Shown here piece after piece: positions 1-10,930 of a DNA stretch of 64,000 bases. The notes beneath the pieces were generated by a model. The model did not search any database. It was not told where the DNA came from and saw nothing but the letters and a program-made list of their open reading frames with translations. Position 1 is the stretch's first letter, and every line of letters begins with the position of its first letter. The translations under genes were made by a program, and so were the position numbers. This stretch comes from Climacium dendroides (taxonomy: Eukaryota; Streptophyta; Bryopsida; Hypnales; Climaciaceae), in contig OX467083.1 of assembly GCA_950106755.1 (NCBI GenBank), positions 32,607,029-32,671,028 on the forward strand, given 5' to 3'.

Positions 1-1047
1 ACGTCCAATGCATGCTCTATTATCTTCTTGCAAAGCATCTACAATTCCTTGATAACATTCGGTACAAAGTTCTGCTTGATGTTGTTTAATGAAAAGTAAA
101 TTTTCATGTTCTACACGTAAATATTGATCTACTACATATTGTTGAAATAATCTTCCAGCTTTATGTAGTACATTAGACTCGGGTCGCTTTTGAAGCATAT
201 ATTGGACAAATGATTTTAAAGTCATTCTAGTATTTGCTTTAAAAGCAGGTGACCACCCATACTGCCCTTCAGGAAATAACAATGGATAAGACAATGCATC
301 ATAAGAAGGATGAATTTCCTTAATCCTTTGTAATCCTCTACCACGTTGGTGAAGAATAATATCACGTCCAGATTCCATGTGTTGTTCATCGAGAACAACA
401 ACAACAATCTCAGGAACAACGGATCGGTTGTATCTTCGACGATGTTCTCCATCGAGAACCTCACCGGATATACGAAGTCCCACATTCTGTCCTCCTAAAA
501 GGACATCACGTGAAGATTTAAAACCACGAACTAATGCATTAACCGATTCTAAAACTTCTTGGATGGTGTTTACGGTGTTACGATCAAGATCATCAAAGAT
601 CTCTATCCGACGGTCTGTTTGCAAATCATCATCCAAAAAATAAATTTGTGCAAATTTTGCACCGTGATTTATTTCAAGCTCTAAATTTTCAATATGGTGG
701 CATAACTCTCCATTCACACGAAATGTGTATATCCCTCGTCCTTCAGCTTGCCCAGATTGAAACTTACTACGCATACTTGTGAAAGCAAAAGCTTGATTAT
801 ATTTTCTAATGGATTTTAGAAATCCTTGAGACTCAGAAGTATTGCCCATAAAAAACTCATGGAGCATTGGATGGACAATGGGATGACTAACATATTCGCT
901 AGAAATTTTACCATTATAACAACAAATAATAGCCTTTTCCTTTCTAAAACGAAATGCCAAACACTTTTGACATTGGATACACATGGATCCAATGCCATCG
1001 ATATTAACATCCACAAAGTCATCAATCATAGCTAAAGTTTGAGCCAT
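1..1047 (-). CDS. Helitron Rep/helicase, N-terminal part (cut by window edge)
   Basis: An open frame of 349 codons runs from ATG at 1047 to the window edge with no stop; an in-frame TAG lies just upstream of the ATG, so the start is plausible. Seen: a cysteine cluster near the N-terminus (C23, C26, C29, C42, C43, ending CCYNGK), then SYPLLFPEGQYGW at about 253-265 and LHKAGRLFQQYVVDQY at about 293-310. Known: this order (zinc finger, then YPLLFP.G..GW, then the RLFQQY.VD.Y block opening the Helitron_like_N domain) is typical of plant Helitron replication proteins, which carry an HUH nuclease and a Pif1-type helicase further on. Those catalytic parts would lie beyond position 1 and are not visible. 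The visible frame has no internal stop, suggesting a young copy. The Helitron 5' terminus should lie to the right of 1047; I could not identify it. Confidence 0.85.
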   Translation of the reverse strand, partial: MAQTLAMIDDFVDVNIDGIGSMCIQCQKCLAFRFRKEKAIICCYNGKISSEYVSHPIVHPMLHEFFMGNTSESQGFLKSIRKYNQAFAFTSMRSKFQSGQAEGRGIYTFRVNGELCHHIENLELEINHGAKFAQIYFLDDDLQTDRRIEIFDDLDRNTVNTIQEVLESVNALVRGFKSSRDVLLGGQNVGLRISGEVLDGEHRRRYNRSVVPEIVVVVLDEQHMESGRDIILHQRGRGLQRIKEIHPSYDALSYPLLFPEGQYGWSPAFKANTRMTLKSFVQYMLQKRPESNVLHKAGRLFQQYVVDQYLRVEHENLLFIKQHQAELCTECYQGIVDALQEDNRACIGR

Positions 1048-1429
1048 AGTCTATGATTAATAACAATCACAAGTTTAAATTAAGATAAAAAATATTCTAA
1101 ACCCTTTGATTATAAAAATAAAGGTTTAAAATATTCTTAGCATACAAAAAGTTGAAGACTTACTTATAGAACTTGCGCTTCAAAAATTTGCACCTTTTGA
1201 ATATTCTTCACTATACTCCAAGTGCTCCTACTCCAAGTGCTCCTACTCCAAATTTTCACTACATATAAAAAACACGTTTATATTAGATCAAATTCATATG
1301 TTGACAATAAGAGGAAATTAAGTCAAAATGTTGATACTAAAAAGAAATTAGGTGAATTTGTTGACATTAACATGAAATTAAATCAAAATTGTTCCAAAAA
1401 TGCTTCCAAAAAAGAGCTCAATTAAGAAC
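1048..1429. other. AT-rich spacer upstream of the Helitron ORF
   Basis: No coding frame or clear terminus is visible. It presumably contains the 5' leader of the Helitron, but I see no convincing TC-type 5' end. Confidence 0.4.
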
Positions 1430-2560
1430 TCAATATTAAGTTACATTGTGAACATTAAGGTGAAATTAGGTGAAATTAGGTCAAATTGTTTCAAAAAATT
1501 GCTCCAATTACTCCTATTAAGCATTATTTAATTCAAACTCTTAAAATTCAATTGAATTGAAGATCAATCTACACTCAAATTGTTCAAATGATGTTCAAAT
1601 TGATCACATTAGGTTTAATTGTTGGCATTAAAGTGAAATTAGGTCAAATGGCTTTAAAAATGCTCCAATTGCTTCAATTTATTTTTAATTACATCAATCT
1701 CTTGAAATTAAGTTAATTGAAGCTCAAATTCCACTTAATTTGTTCAAATGAAGCTCAAATTCCTTACATTAAATTAAATTAAGTCAAATTATTCAAATTA
1801 AACTCAAATTAGGTCAAATTGCTCTAAGAATGCTCTAATTGCTTCAATTTGTCTCTAATTACATCAATCCCTTAAAATTAAGTTAATTGAAGCTCAAATT
1901 CCACTTAATTTATTCAAATGAAGCTCAAATTGCTCACATTAAATCAAATTAGGTCAAATTATTCAAATTAAACTCAAATTAGGTCAAATTGCTCTAAGAA
2001 TGCTCTAATTGCTCCAATTTGTCTCTAATTACATCAATCTCTTGAAATTAAGTTAAATTGAAGCTCAAATTACACTTAATTTGTTCAAATGAAGCTCAAA
2101 TTGCTCACATTAAGTCAAATTAGGTCAAATTGCTTAATGAATGCTCTAATTGCTTCAATTTGTCTCTAATTACATCAATCTCTTGAAATTAAGTTACATT
2201 GAAGTTCAAATTACACTTAATTTGTTCAAATGAAGCTCAAATTGCTCACATTAAGTCAAATTAGGTCAAATTGCTTAATGAATGCTCCAATTGCTTCAAT
2301 TTGTCTCTAATTACATCAATTTCTTGAAATTAAGTTAAATTGAAGCTCAAATGAAGCTCAAATGAAGCAAATGAAGCTCAAATTGCTCACATTAAGTCAA
2401 ATTGCTCAAAAAATGCTCCAAGAATGCTCCAATTGCTTCAAGAATGCTCCAATTTGGCTCTAATTACATCAATCTCTTGAAATTAGATTAGATTGAAGCT
2501 CAAATTACACTCAAATTGTTCAAATGAAACTCAATGTTCAAATCACCATTCTATATGTGA
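1430..2560. repeat. Tandem array, 141-170 bp units
   Basis: The phrase CTAATTACATCAATCTCTTG and its variants recur with the ACATCAAT core at 1691, 1861, 2031, 2172, 2313 and 2465. That gives spacings of 170, 170, 141, 141 and 152 bp. Each unit also holds AAGCTCAAAT, TCACATTAA and AGGTCAAATTG blocks. The 29-bp change from 170 to 141 fits loss of one AAATTAGGTCAAATT-type sub-block. The stretch before 1600 is made of the same short words without clear units. It lies 0.4-1.5 kb upstream of the Helitron ORF start, so it may be part of the same element or a neighbouring satellite. Confidence 0.85.
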
Positions 2561-2850
2561 ATTCAAATTTGCTTAAAACAAATGTAAAGAAAATACCTTG
2601 GAAGTATTGTTGAGCTCAAAAACACCACCACTTGATAAATTTCTTCAATCACAAATAATGATGATCAAAATTGAAGAATTGAAATACAAATTTGTCAAAT
2701 TGCAAAGACTTTGTAAATACTATGTTGTAGAATCCAAAAGTGCAAGAACTTCAAATCATTTAGAACATTAGAATTGAGAACATTCAAAGCTTCAACATTC
2801 AAATTGTAGAAGTAAAATGAAGTGTGAAGTCAAGAAATATGAAACCTCTA

Positions 2851-2999
2851 CCTCTGTAATATCACATTTTAACACTGTGTGATATTACAGAGGTGAAGTG
2901 GCCGTTGGAACTCTGTAATATCACATCTTAACACTGTGTGATATTATAGAGGGATCGGACCTCTGTAATATCACACAGTGTTAAAATGTGATATTACGG
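2851..2999. repeat. Three nested 43-bp hairpins
   Basis: CCTCTGTAATATCACA at 2851-2866 pairs perfectly with TGTGATATTACAGAGG at 2878-2893. A second hairpin of the same sequence (one arm base changed) follows at about 2911-2951. The third, at about 2960-2999, is the reverse complement of the first, as shown by its loop CAGTGTTAAAATG against CATTTTAACACTG. The outer units therefore also pair with each other. No coding potential. Confidence 0.9.
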
Positions 3000-3563
3000 A
3001 AGACCTTGTGATTTTAGTAGTATGATGGTATACATCATGATCTATGTGTGAAGCTTTGATTTACATCATTCCAATGAATATTGCAAAAGTTGAAATGTTT
3101 ATTTCAATTTAATGTCAAACCAAGGATCAAAAAATTATATTCTAAAAAATATAAATTAATTTTTGAGAGATTGTATAGATTGAGAAAAAGTGGGAAAAAA
3201 TTTATACCACTTCATTCAAAATAATGAGGTACAAAGTATAAGTTTCATTGGATTCATAAAGCTCAAATTCTTCCAAAAGATATAAGCAAATTGCTCTTAT
3301 CTTTCATTCTACGACACCTTCCTCTTCACAATTTGCTTACAAATGAATATGAAAGTTATTCCAGTAAAGTTTATTTTTATATATTTTCACTAAAAGATGA
3401 GGGCAAAGTATTTGAACAACTCATCTAAAATATGTTGTAGTTGGATTTGTTAAAATATAAATATTGAATAATACTTTGAGCTTGCAACATAGGAAAGTAT
3501 TTTGAAGCAAATTTGGACTTCTAAACATGAAAGAATTGTAGGGGGTAATTTAATTGATAATTT
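3000..3563. other. AT-rich spacer, nothing recognised
   Basis: No long open frame, RNA gene or repeat boundary seen. Confidence 0.4.
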
Positions 3564-4660
3564 TTAACCCCTCAAGGACCATGGTCATTTTTCTACCAAA
3601 AACCACTCGAAACTCCCATTTCTACTCCATGAAAACAAAAGAAGTAAATTTTTAGAATCTAACCGTAGAATCTTGTACTTCTATTTATCTAAGATAATGC
3701 TTTTAAATTTTCATGAAGTTTGACTGTATGGATTGGAAGATATGAGCATTCAAAGTTGGAAAACAAGGCTATTTTCAACTCTGGTTTGCAACTTCAAAAG
3801 ACTTGTCCTCCATTTGTGGAAGTTCTTTGCACTATAAAACTTGAATAAATTTTTTTTTTCTATTGAGTGATTGAGCTTAGAGCATAGGAAAAAATTCAAA
3901 AAAGAAGATTTGGTTTTCATTCTTTAGATTTTTTTTTCAATAGATGTAGGTCTAAGATTGAAAGAAAAACTAAATTGCAAATATCTCATTGATAGGATTG
4001 AAACACAATAATCCCAATAATGAGATTGTTTTAGCAAACAAATCCAACCTTGTACAACAATTGTTTTTGAAAAATTGTGAAAATTGAATTCACAAATAAA
4101 TTCTATAAGTTATTTTTTCAAGAAGATGCTTAAATTGCCCGAAAAACAAGATTGTTCATAACTTCTCTATCACTAATCCAAATGGAATGAGTGAAAGCTT
4201 CACTCGTAGACAAAAATAAGATCTATAAGGGAAAAAAATTACACTAGAAGGGAGTAGTGTCAATTAGGGCATTTGTTTTTGTCAATTTATACATTATTTT
4301 GTCAATTTAGACATTATTTTGTCAATTTTTTTTGTCAATTCAGACATTTTTCTTACAGAATTTTGTCAATTAAGACATTTTTGTCAATTAGGACGTGTCA
4401 ATTTGGACATTGTTTTCTTGTCGTGTTAATTATGAAGTTTCTGTAAAAAATTTCAAGCCCTGCTACATAAAAATTATGATTAAAATGGCATAATTTTTGC
4501 TCCCCGCTACAAATAAGAAAAAATATATTTTTCCACGGAGCTAATCAATTTTTCTATCATATGTAAAATTCCAAGAAAATTCATTAAAAATTGAAGTCAC
4601 AAGTATTTGCCCAAATTCTTCAAAGCCCCCCAAGGGGACTCTTGGTCCTTTAGGGGTTAA
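3564..4660. mobile_element. TTAA-flanked inverted-repeat element, complete copy (family 1)
   Basis: The left end reads TTAA then CCCCTCAAGGACCA (3564-3581). The right end reads TGGTCCTTTAGGGG then TTAA (4643-4660). The ends are an inverted repeat of 14 bp with one mismatch, and both sides carry TTAA. The body is 1089 bp with no transposase frame, so it is non-autonomous. TTAA duplication is the hallmark of piggyBac transposases, and the C-rich start fits loosely, but class membership is inference. The internal part (3905-4660) recurs at 40795-41371 and partly at 10080-10460. It contains short GTCAATT repeats around 4250-4420. Confidence 0.75.
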
Positions 4661-6640
4661 GTTCATTTGAAACAAATTTTTCAAATTCTTATAAATATTA
4701 ATGTTTCAAATATTATAATCACAGTAATAATTATTTTCATAATCCTAGAATTTTTACTTCTCTCCTTGTATTTTGTAAAAATTTAGGCTTGAATTTCGAT
4801 ATCAATGAATTTTTGCCCTTAATCCCTTATAGATTTTCAATTTTTTAAATTTCCTAATAACACTTACGAATTCTCACAGTGTAACTACCTTCACCTACAT
4901 TTCCCTTGGCCACTAGTACTTCCAGTCCACCTTCACCTAGAACTAGTGCAGATCCGTCAGACCAAGTGTGCGGGGATTGTTGAACAGACGATTTGGTATT
5001 GCTTTATCCTTATTTTTCCACTTCATACAATACAATCTTCGTATGTAGAGCGCCAAACACCCATGCGCAGTCACTAATTTCTGGCCGGATCTTGTTTTCC
5101 TCAAAGTGACTTTTGATTTCACAATTGTAAAGCACACTTGCAAGTGGTCATTGTGTAAAAATCCCAACTCCAAAAGATGTGTTTAGGAGTTGCTAAATGG
5201 TGATTATACAGCAATGGCCCTTAGAATACATTGGAGTGGCTCTCGTATGCCATTCTACCAACATCCTAAAGGGGTTAAGTGAATTGGCAATACATGAGTC
5301 ATTTTTTTGATGATATCTTGTGCAACAAGGAAGTTTTTAATTTGAAATCCAAATGGTGAAAATTTAGAAACAAATGTTTGGAATATGTGAACAAAAATTT
5401 CAAGAATTTTGACTTCATAGATTGCAAGGTAATAGGACTTGAAGTTAAAAAGAAAATGTTTTTTCTCAAAATTGCCCCAACATAGCTAACAAAGTTTCAT
5501 TCCTCTTAAAATGAGATTTAAAGACTAAAATTTGTTTTTTTTTACAATTGTATGCTATATTTTATTAGTTGCATACATGCTATATTTTATTAGTTACATA
5601 CATGCCAAATTTCAAAAATTGATGAGCTTTTGCAAAAGATTCCACGAAGATTTCAAATTATGCGAGCTACCCCCCAAATTCAAGGTAGCATAACTTTTGA
5701 GCTAGGCACTCGATAAAAAAAAATTGTTTTTTCATCCAGGAGGTACATGATTACACATACATAGTATCCAAATTTCATGAACATCCGATCAGAAATGACT
5801 TTGTAGAAAGTTACTCGAGATTTCTTGCGTATGTTGAATGGACGTTTGGTCCTTTAGGGGTTAACCCCTAGGTAAGTGCCATAAGCATTTTCAAGTGTAT
5901 TTTTCTTAAGAAAAAAGACCATGGACTTATAATTATCCCTAGTGAAGCATTTTCTCGAGCATTTTTTTTCTTTTAAAATCTAATCATATAGATGTTTAAA
6001 AAACTTGCTTATTGGTATGCGAACCAATTATGAGTGTGAAATTGCATAGGAGTTGTAAAATTATAACAAGAGAAATGTATATATCCTATTTTTAGTATGT
6101 TGTCCTTCTCCACAATATATGAGACATTTGCATATAAGAGTTTTTTGGGATTGGAGGTAAAATGAACAACTATAAATTATGTTAGTACTCTAAAATGCAC
6201 TTTCAAAAACCTTAAATTAAAATGAAGAGCAATCAAACTCATTGCACGATACACCTTGCAATTGTTGAAATGCAATTTGTTTCATTAGTAGAAATCACAA
6301 TTCTTGCATGTTTAAATTTTCAACAATAAGAATCACAAAAACGTTTTACTCTTTCCATTGGGACCATTTTCAAAGCAAATGGATAAGTGCAATTTTATAG
6401 ATCTCAAAATCAAGTAAAATATGTAAGCTTTACTCTTACACTAATGATACATATATGACTTTTGAGGACCTCTCCAAAATCAAATATTTATTTATTTTGA
6501 TTAAAGATAAAATATTCCAATATTTAACCTTCAATTCCATCCATAAAGTAATTCAAAAAGTTAAAGAAATTTAACTGCCCATACACAAATAAGCCCAAAA
6601 TTTTGAATCAACCATATATGCTCAAACAAGCAAGCAATTA
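4661..6640. other. Gene-free AT-rich block with TTAA element ends
   Basis: Two right-end motifs are visible: AAAGGGGTTAA at 5268-5278, and TGGTCCTTTAGGGGTTAA at 5847-5864. The second is immediately followed by CCCCTA, as if two elements abut at one TTAA. I could not pair them with left ends. A 31-bp phrase, beginning TGCTATATTTTATTAGTT, is repeated at about 5550-5600. No gene seen. Confidence 0.5.
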
Positions 6641-7200
6641 CGAGGTAACCCTTCAATGTTCTTGAGGTCATTTGAACTTTCAAAAATGTGAAGATGTCCA
6701 GAAAATGAAACTTAGAATAATAATTTTGTAATGACTTTTAAAGAAAGTTGTAAATTATGGCTTAGATCATATCCAAATGATTCATTATAAGAATCTATGC
6801 TAAATGGATGGATGGAACTATATATTGTGAAAGATCGTTATTTAATAGTAGTGATTGCAAGGATGAAAAGAGCCCCAAAGATCCAAGCTTGGTCAATTGA
6901 GGTGATTCAAAGTTAAATGTAATGAAGATTTTTACTTGCAATGGCAAATTTCATAAAGCCTCACAATTGAAAGTTTTTTGTTTTACATTATTTTTTGAAA
7001 TCTATTAGTAGAGTGATTTTTTTCAAGCATCAATCACCTCAATGGATTCATCTTGTGATTACTTATTTGGCTCTAGGGACTTCATAACAATGTTATTCAC
7101 ATTCATATACTTCAATTACAAGTATTGTGCACACCTTCTTTTGCCACCCACACTAAATAAGGTAAACCAACCTATAATAGATAGAATAACTAGTTTGCCT
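6641..7200. repeat. Dispersed repeat, copy 1 (pair with 18967-19580)
   Basis: It opens with a degenerate GGTAACCCTTCAATG terminus. It then shares an ordered series of phrases with 18967-19580: TTGAGGT..TTTGAACTTTCAAAA, GAAACTTAGA.AAT, GAAAGTTGTA.ATT, GATCATATCCA and GATTGCAAGGATGA. The copies are diverged and non-coding. Confidence 0.65.
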
Positions 7201-7309
7201 CGTTGGCATTACTAAATTTTTAAAAATCCTTTCCCCACATAAAAACAAATGTGAAAAATGCAAAGAACAATTGCAAATTTTTTTTGATAGTGTGAATTTG
7301 TTATGATTT

Positions 7310-7700
7310 TTGAAATTTGATACTAAAATGGTTTATGTGACTCTTTAGACTACCCCAAAACCAACAAAAATTGTATCTTGAATGATCATCTTACTCACCT
7401 ATAGTAGTTACAATATTTCCTAACATAGCTACAACATGGAGGCCTAAAAAAGTCACTTCCTCAAATGAATTTACACTCAAAAGGTGGAAGTTTCTATTGT
7501 AGTCACTAATCACTCTATCACTATCATCCCAGACATTGATTGTGGAAACTATTTAAACCTAATTTAGTCCAAATCTCATTTATTGAAAAAAGTTTGCCAC
7601 AGATTGATGCAAAACTTGAATGGGTCATTTCCTAGGTGTCTCTAATGGGTCTTTTGCTTGTGATAGGCTAAATTACCTTTAGGTAGGTTGTTTTAAAAGT
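7310..7700. repeat. Diverged copy of the TA-flanked element family
   Basis: It matches 36770-37253 in order: AGACTACCCCA.AA.CAACAAAA, CTCATCTT..TCACCT, GGCCTAAAAAAGTCA, CACTC.ATCACT and GGGTCATTTCCTAGGTG. The right end TTACCTTTA is a degraded form of the family terminus TTACCTTA. The left end is not resolved. Confidence 0.6.
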
Positions 7701-7803
7701 GACCTTGCTCTAAAAGCAACCACTAACAAAAGGATACATTTTTCTTTCAATAATGTACCAATAGTGTACATTTCAATAGGTGGTTGCTTTTAGTGACCAC
7801 TAT

Positions 7804-7953
7804 CACTACTAGAAAATTTCGTTTTTTTGTTGTTTTGGTCGCGTTGATCTGGTCAAAATCTGACAAAAATCTTTTGAAATCAATAGATTTCTGTCAGATT
7901 TTGACCGAATCAACGTGACCAATACAACAAAAAAATGAAATTTTCTAGTAGTG
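7804..7953. mobile_element. 150-bp CACTA-type MITE with TAT target duplication
   Basis: The element starts CACTACTAGAAAATTTC and ends with its complement GAAATTTTCTAGTAGTG. The terminal inverted repeat is 29 bp with one mismatch, and pairing continues inward (GTCAAAATCTGACA against TGTCAGATTTTGAC), so the whole element folds back. TAT lies on both sides (7801-7803 and 7954-7956). Three-base duplication plus a CACTA terminus defines this superfamily. Its first 14 bases resemble those of the 2-kb CACTA element at 58050. Confidence 0.9.
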
Positions 7954-8428
7954 TATGTTCCAACTTCAAAAATTTGTAACTAATTCCACAAACTTAAGGT
8001 TGCAAAAATATTAAATGACTTGGCTTAGATGCCAATTCCATTTTTGGGTGAATAGTACTTAAATTTCCTAAATATTGTTTCAAGGAATTGAGCTTCCTCC
8101 TAAAATGCAATTAGCTCTTAAAAGTTGCTTTAAGAGGAGATATAGAAGAGACCAATGAGTGTAGTTATTTTGCTTGTGTGGCAAAGGACAGTAAAGAATT
8201 TTTAACTAGATTTCAACTTCATCACCTTTAAATTGCGATATAATTTGTAGGAAAAAAAACTCTTTTTGCATTCACTTATTTGAAGGTGAATCTTAACATG
8301 ACATTTAATAATCATGCAAAATTTCAAAACATGCAAGTCTCTATACTTATATGGAGAGGGATTTGAATTTTGTCTTATATGGTCATTGGCAAGTTTCTTG
8401 ATAAAATTTGTAAGGAAATGTCAACTAT

Positions 8429-8800
8429 TAAGGTAGAACTACCCATTACCACCATTTACCCAATTCCCCCACCTACAGGTTCCTCCCATTTCTGTCACTG
8501 GCCCATCTTATTACCATAATCTTACTCATCCATGATCATGATGGCAATGCACTGGCGAGCGGACACATTAGCCCACGCTTCAACAATGGTCTGGTCATGC
8601 TTTACCAAGGGTCTACTCACAGTTTTACATTTCAGCTTTGAAAAATCACAAAAAATTCAATTCTTGTCAGAATGTCTTCATTTTTTTTGCAATTGACTTC
8701 TCTCAAACAATTCAATCTCTGAAAAATATGAGAGCTCATAAATAGCTTGTCCAAAGTACCTAGATAGCAAATTTGCATGGTAATGGGTAGTTCTACCTTA
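8429..8800. mobile_element. TA-flanked MITE, 368 bp
   Basis: Termini AGGTAGAACTACCCATTACC (8431 onward) and its perfect complement ending at 8798, each flanked by TA (8429-8430, 8799-8800). The inverted repeat is at least 21 bp. TA duplication points to a Tc1/mariner-type transposase; no coding frame inside. The AGGTNG start is shared with the TA-flanked elements at 20712 and 38931. Confidence 0.8.
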
Positions 8801-9123
8801 TGAGAAGTTATTATCACAAGATAAATTTGCTAAATTGCTACAAAATCCCTAATATTTCTCATTTTGAATGAATGTGTGGGCTAACTTCTAATGGATCATA
8901 CATAGTGTATTCATTTACATTTGCAAGTTTCATTGACTCCCATGAATGAAAACTGTAGGATCATCACCAGGATTTTTTTATTGGCTTTCTAGTACCAAAT
9001 TGCACCCAAAAACAATTTGGCTAAAAAATGAAAAAATACCACAAAGTTTTTCATCATAAAGATTTGAATTAAAAAAACATCTTGGATGAAATTGTGTATA
9101 AAAAAGAAATTATAGACACATCA

Positions 9124-9357
9124 GGAAAAAGCCCCCCATTGCTTTAGTACTGCTGCAGTATTGTTTCAATGGGTTAACAGTATAGTACTCAAAGCATATT
9201 GTTGCAGTATTGCAAAAAGTATTGCAACAATATATTTTCAATAGGTGCACTGTAGATTTATTGAAACAATATTGTTTGCAGTATTGCAACAATATACTTT
9301 CAGTACTATACTGTTAACCTATTGAAACAATACTGCAACAACGGGGGGCTTTTTCCC
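9124..9357. mobile_element. Foldback MITE with CCCCCC-containing ends
   Basis: The ends GGAAAAAGCCCCCC and GGGGGGCTTTTTCC face each other. The arms continue inward: TTTCAATGGGTTAACAGTAT at about 9156-9183 pairs with the complementary stretch at about 9307-9326. The centre holds repeated TATTGCAACAATAT words, themselves palindromic. The flanks CATCA/GATG may extend the inverted repeat; no target duplication is certain. Confidence 0.75.
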
Positions 9358-9779
9358 GATGCATGCAATAATTGTCTACTAATGTGATATTTTCTATCCA
9401 ATATGTGGATGAATGCAAAAATTTGGAGCACCACTAACAACTTTTCTATCGCCACTTTGGCACTTCATAAAAAAAAATGAAAAAGAAAGCCCCGGTCGGT
9501 TCATCACTCCAGTAATAACCGTTTTCTGACAAATGAAAAAAACAAACAAAACCCCCTCTGCATATGCTGTCTGTCACTACCTTAAAAGAATTGGATGGTT
9601 GAAACAAGTTGCATCTTTCGGGTATGCCAGAATAATTGTACCCGTGTCATTCAATTACCAACTGGCAATGGGACCATTTATCACTTTATCAGTGATTCTA
9701 AAATCCAGTCACTTTTCTGGCTTGGTACTGACTAAGGTACAGTACTATGCTCTAAAAGCGACCATTGGATTGATCTGAA

Positions 9780-9929
9780 AATTCTACTACACAAACCAGA
9801 CTAGTATGTGCAACTTTTCCAACAAGTTTTACTAAATTTGGTCATTGGATGCAAAAGTTACAGTACTTTGAATTGTACTTCCAAACTATAAATGGCCAGA
9901 ATCTGTCCCCTTGGGCGGTTTAGGGTTAA
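9780..9929. repeat. Right-end fragment of a TTAA-flanked family
   Basis: ACTAGTATGTGCAACTTTTC through TTACAGTACTTTGAATTG is nearly the same as 63918-64000. It ends GGTTTAGGGTTAA (9917-9929), a TTAA-flanked terminus. No left end was identified. Confidence 0.65.
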
Positions 9930-10079
9930 AGGCTAGTCTACCTTTTTCATTGGTTTCTGTGGACAAATATACTTTAAGATCATTTTTCAGAGAGAGAAAG
10001 AAAAAAAGATGGGTCAACATCTTCTAATTTGGTACCAGCTTTGGTATTGAGTTGGCACTGACAGAAGTTAGCAATGACC

Positions 10080-10460
10080 TCTAATCCAATGCGTTATTTT
10101 TTCAAGAATTTGCTATAATTGTCTGCAAAACAAGAAGCTCCATAACTTTCACATCACTTACCCAAATGGAACAAATTATTTCTTTTTGCATAGATAAAAA
10201 TATAATCTACAAGAAATATTTATAGAAAAAATAATGTCAATTTTTTATTTATTTATTTGTTACTTGTCTTTACTTGTTTTGGGCTTATTGTGGCAAAACT
10301 TTTGCTCCCAAAATTGATTGAAATAAAAATCATATTACTAGCTAATCAATTTTCCTAAATTGAAAAATATTTCAAAAAATCTTGCCAAAAATTGAGGTCA
10401 TAGGTACCTATCCAAACCTTCAAGAATCTTATGAGCCTATTGGGATTTAAGGTATTAATT
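10080..10460. repeat. Partial copy of TTAA family 1
   Basis: TTATTTTTTCAAGAATTTGC, CAAAACAAGAAGCTCCATAA and CTTACCCAAATGGAACAAAT align with 4107-4190 of the complete copy at 3564-4660. The right end is degraded (ATTGGGATTTAAGG). Confidence 0.55.
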
Positions 10461-10754
10461 GAAAAAAAGACAATATTGAAAAATTAACACAAATTCAAAA
10501 TATCATATTTGTAGCAACAACACAAATCACATGATAACTAATTCCATCTAAATAGGCGATTGAACATTGTTCTTATTATTCAATTGCCTGATTTTTTGTT
10601 GGATCATATTGAAAGTCAAAAGTAATGTTCTACATTCTCATCTTATGTATATTTTCAACACCATATGAATAAACTATAAATTTTCAAAATGTTGGAAATA
10701 GTTGGCATGATGCTAAACTTGTCCCACAAAGTAGTCCAACCAATAGGGTGAATT

Positions 10755-10930
10755 TTGTGTTCTCTAAGGAAGTAATAATAAAAAGCCCCCTATTTTATAT
10801 CGTATTTGGGGTTTGTTCTTGACCTCCCTAAGTTAATTTGGGGTCTCCTAATTGCAAATATGAATTCAAAATATGCAAATTTTATCATGCATGGCAAATG
10901 AAAAATTCTTATGTTAGTATTCCCTTAGAA
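10755..10930. repeat. Dispersed repeat (pair with 37280-37445)
   Basis: Shares CCCCTATTTT, AATTTGGGGTCTC and TAATTG.AAATATGAA.TCA, in order, with 37280-37445. Non-coding. Confidence 0.6.

Noticed and set aside
1430..2560. CRISPR-like regular repeats
   Set aside because: Units are contiguous 141-170 bp tandem repeats without unique spacers, in a eukaryotic genome.
2851..2999. MicroRNA precursor
   Set aside because: Perfect short palindromes in three copies look like repeat DNA; without small-RNA data a miRNA call is unsupported.
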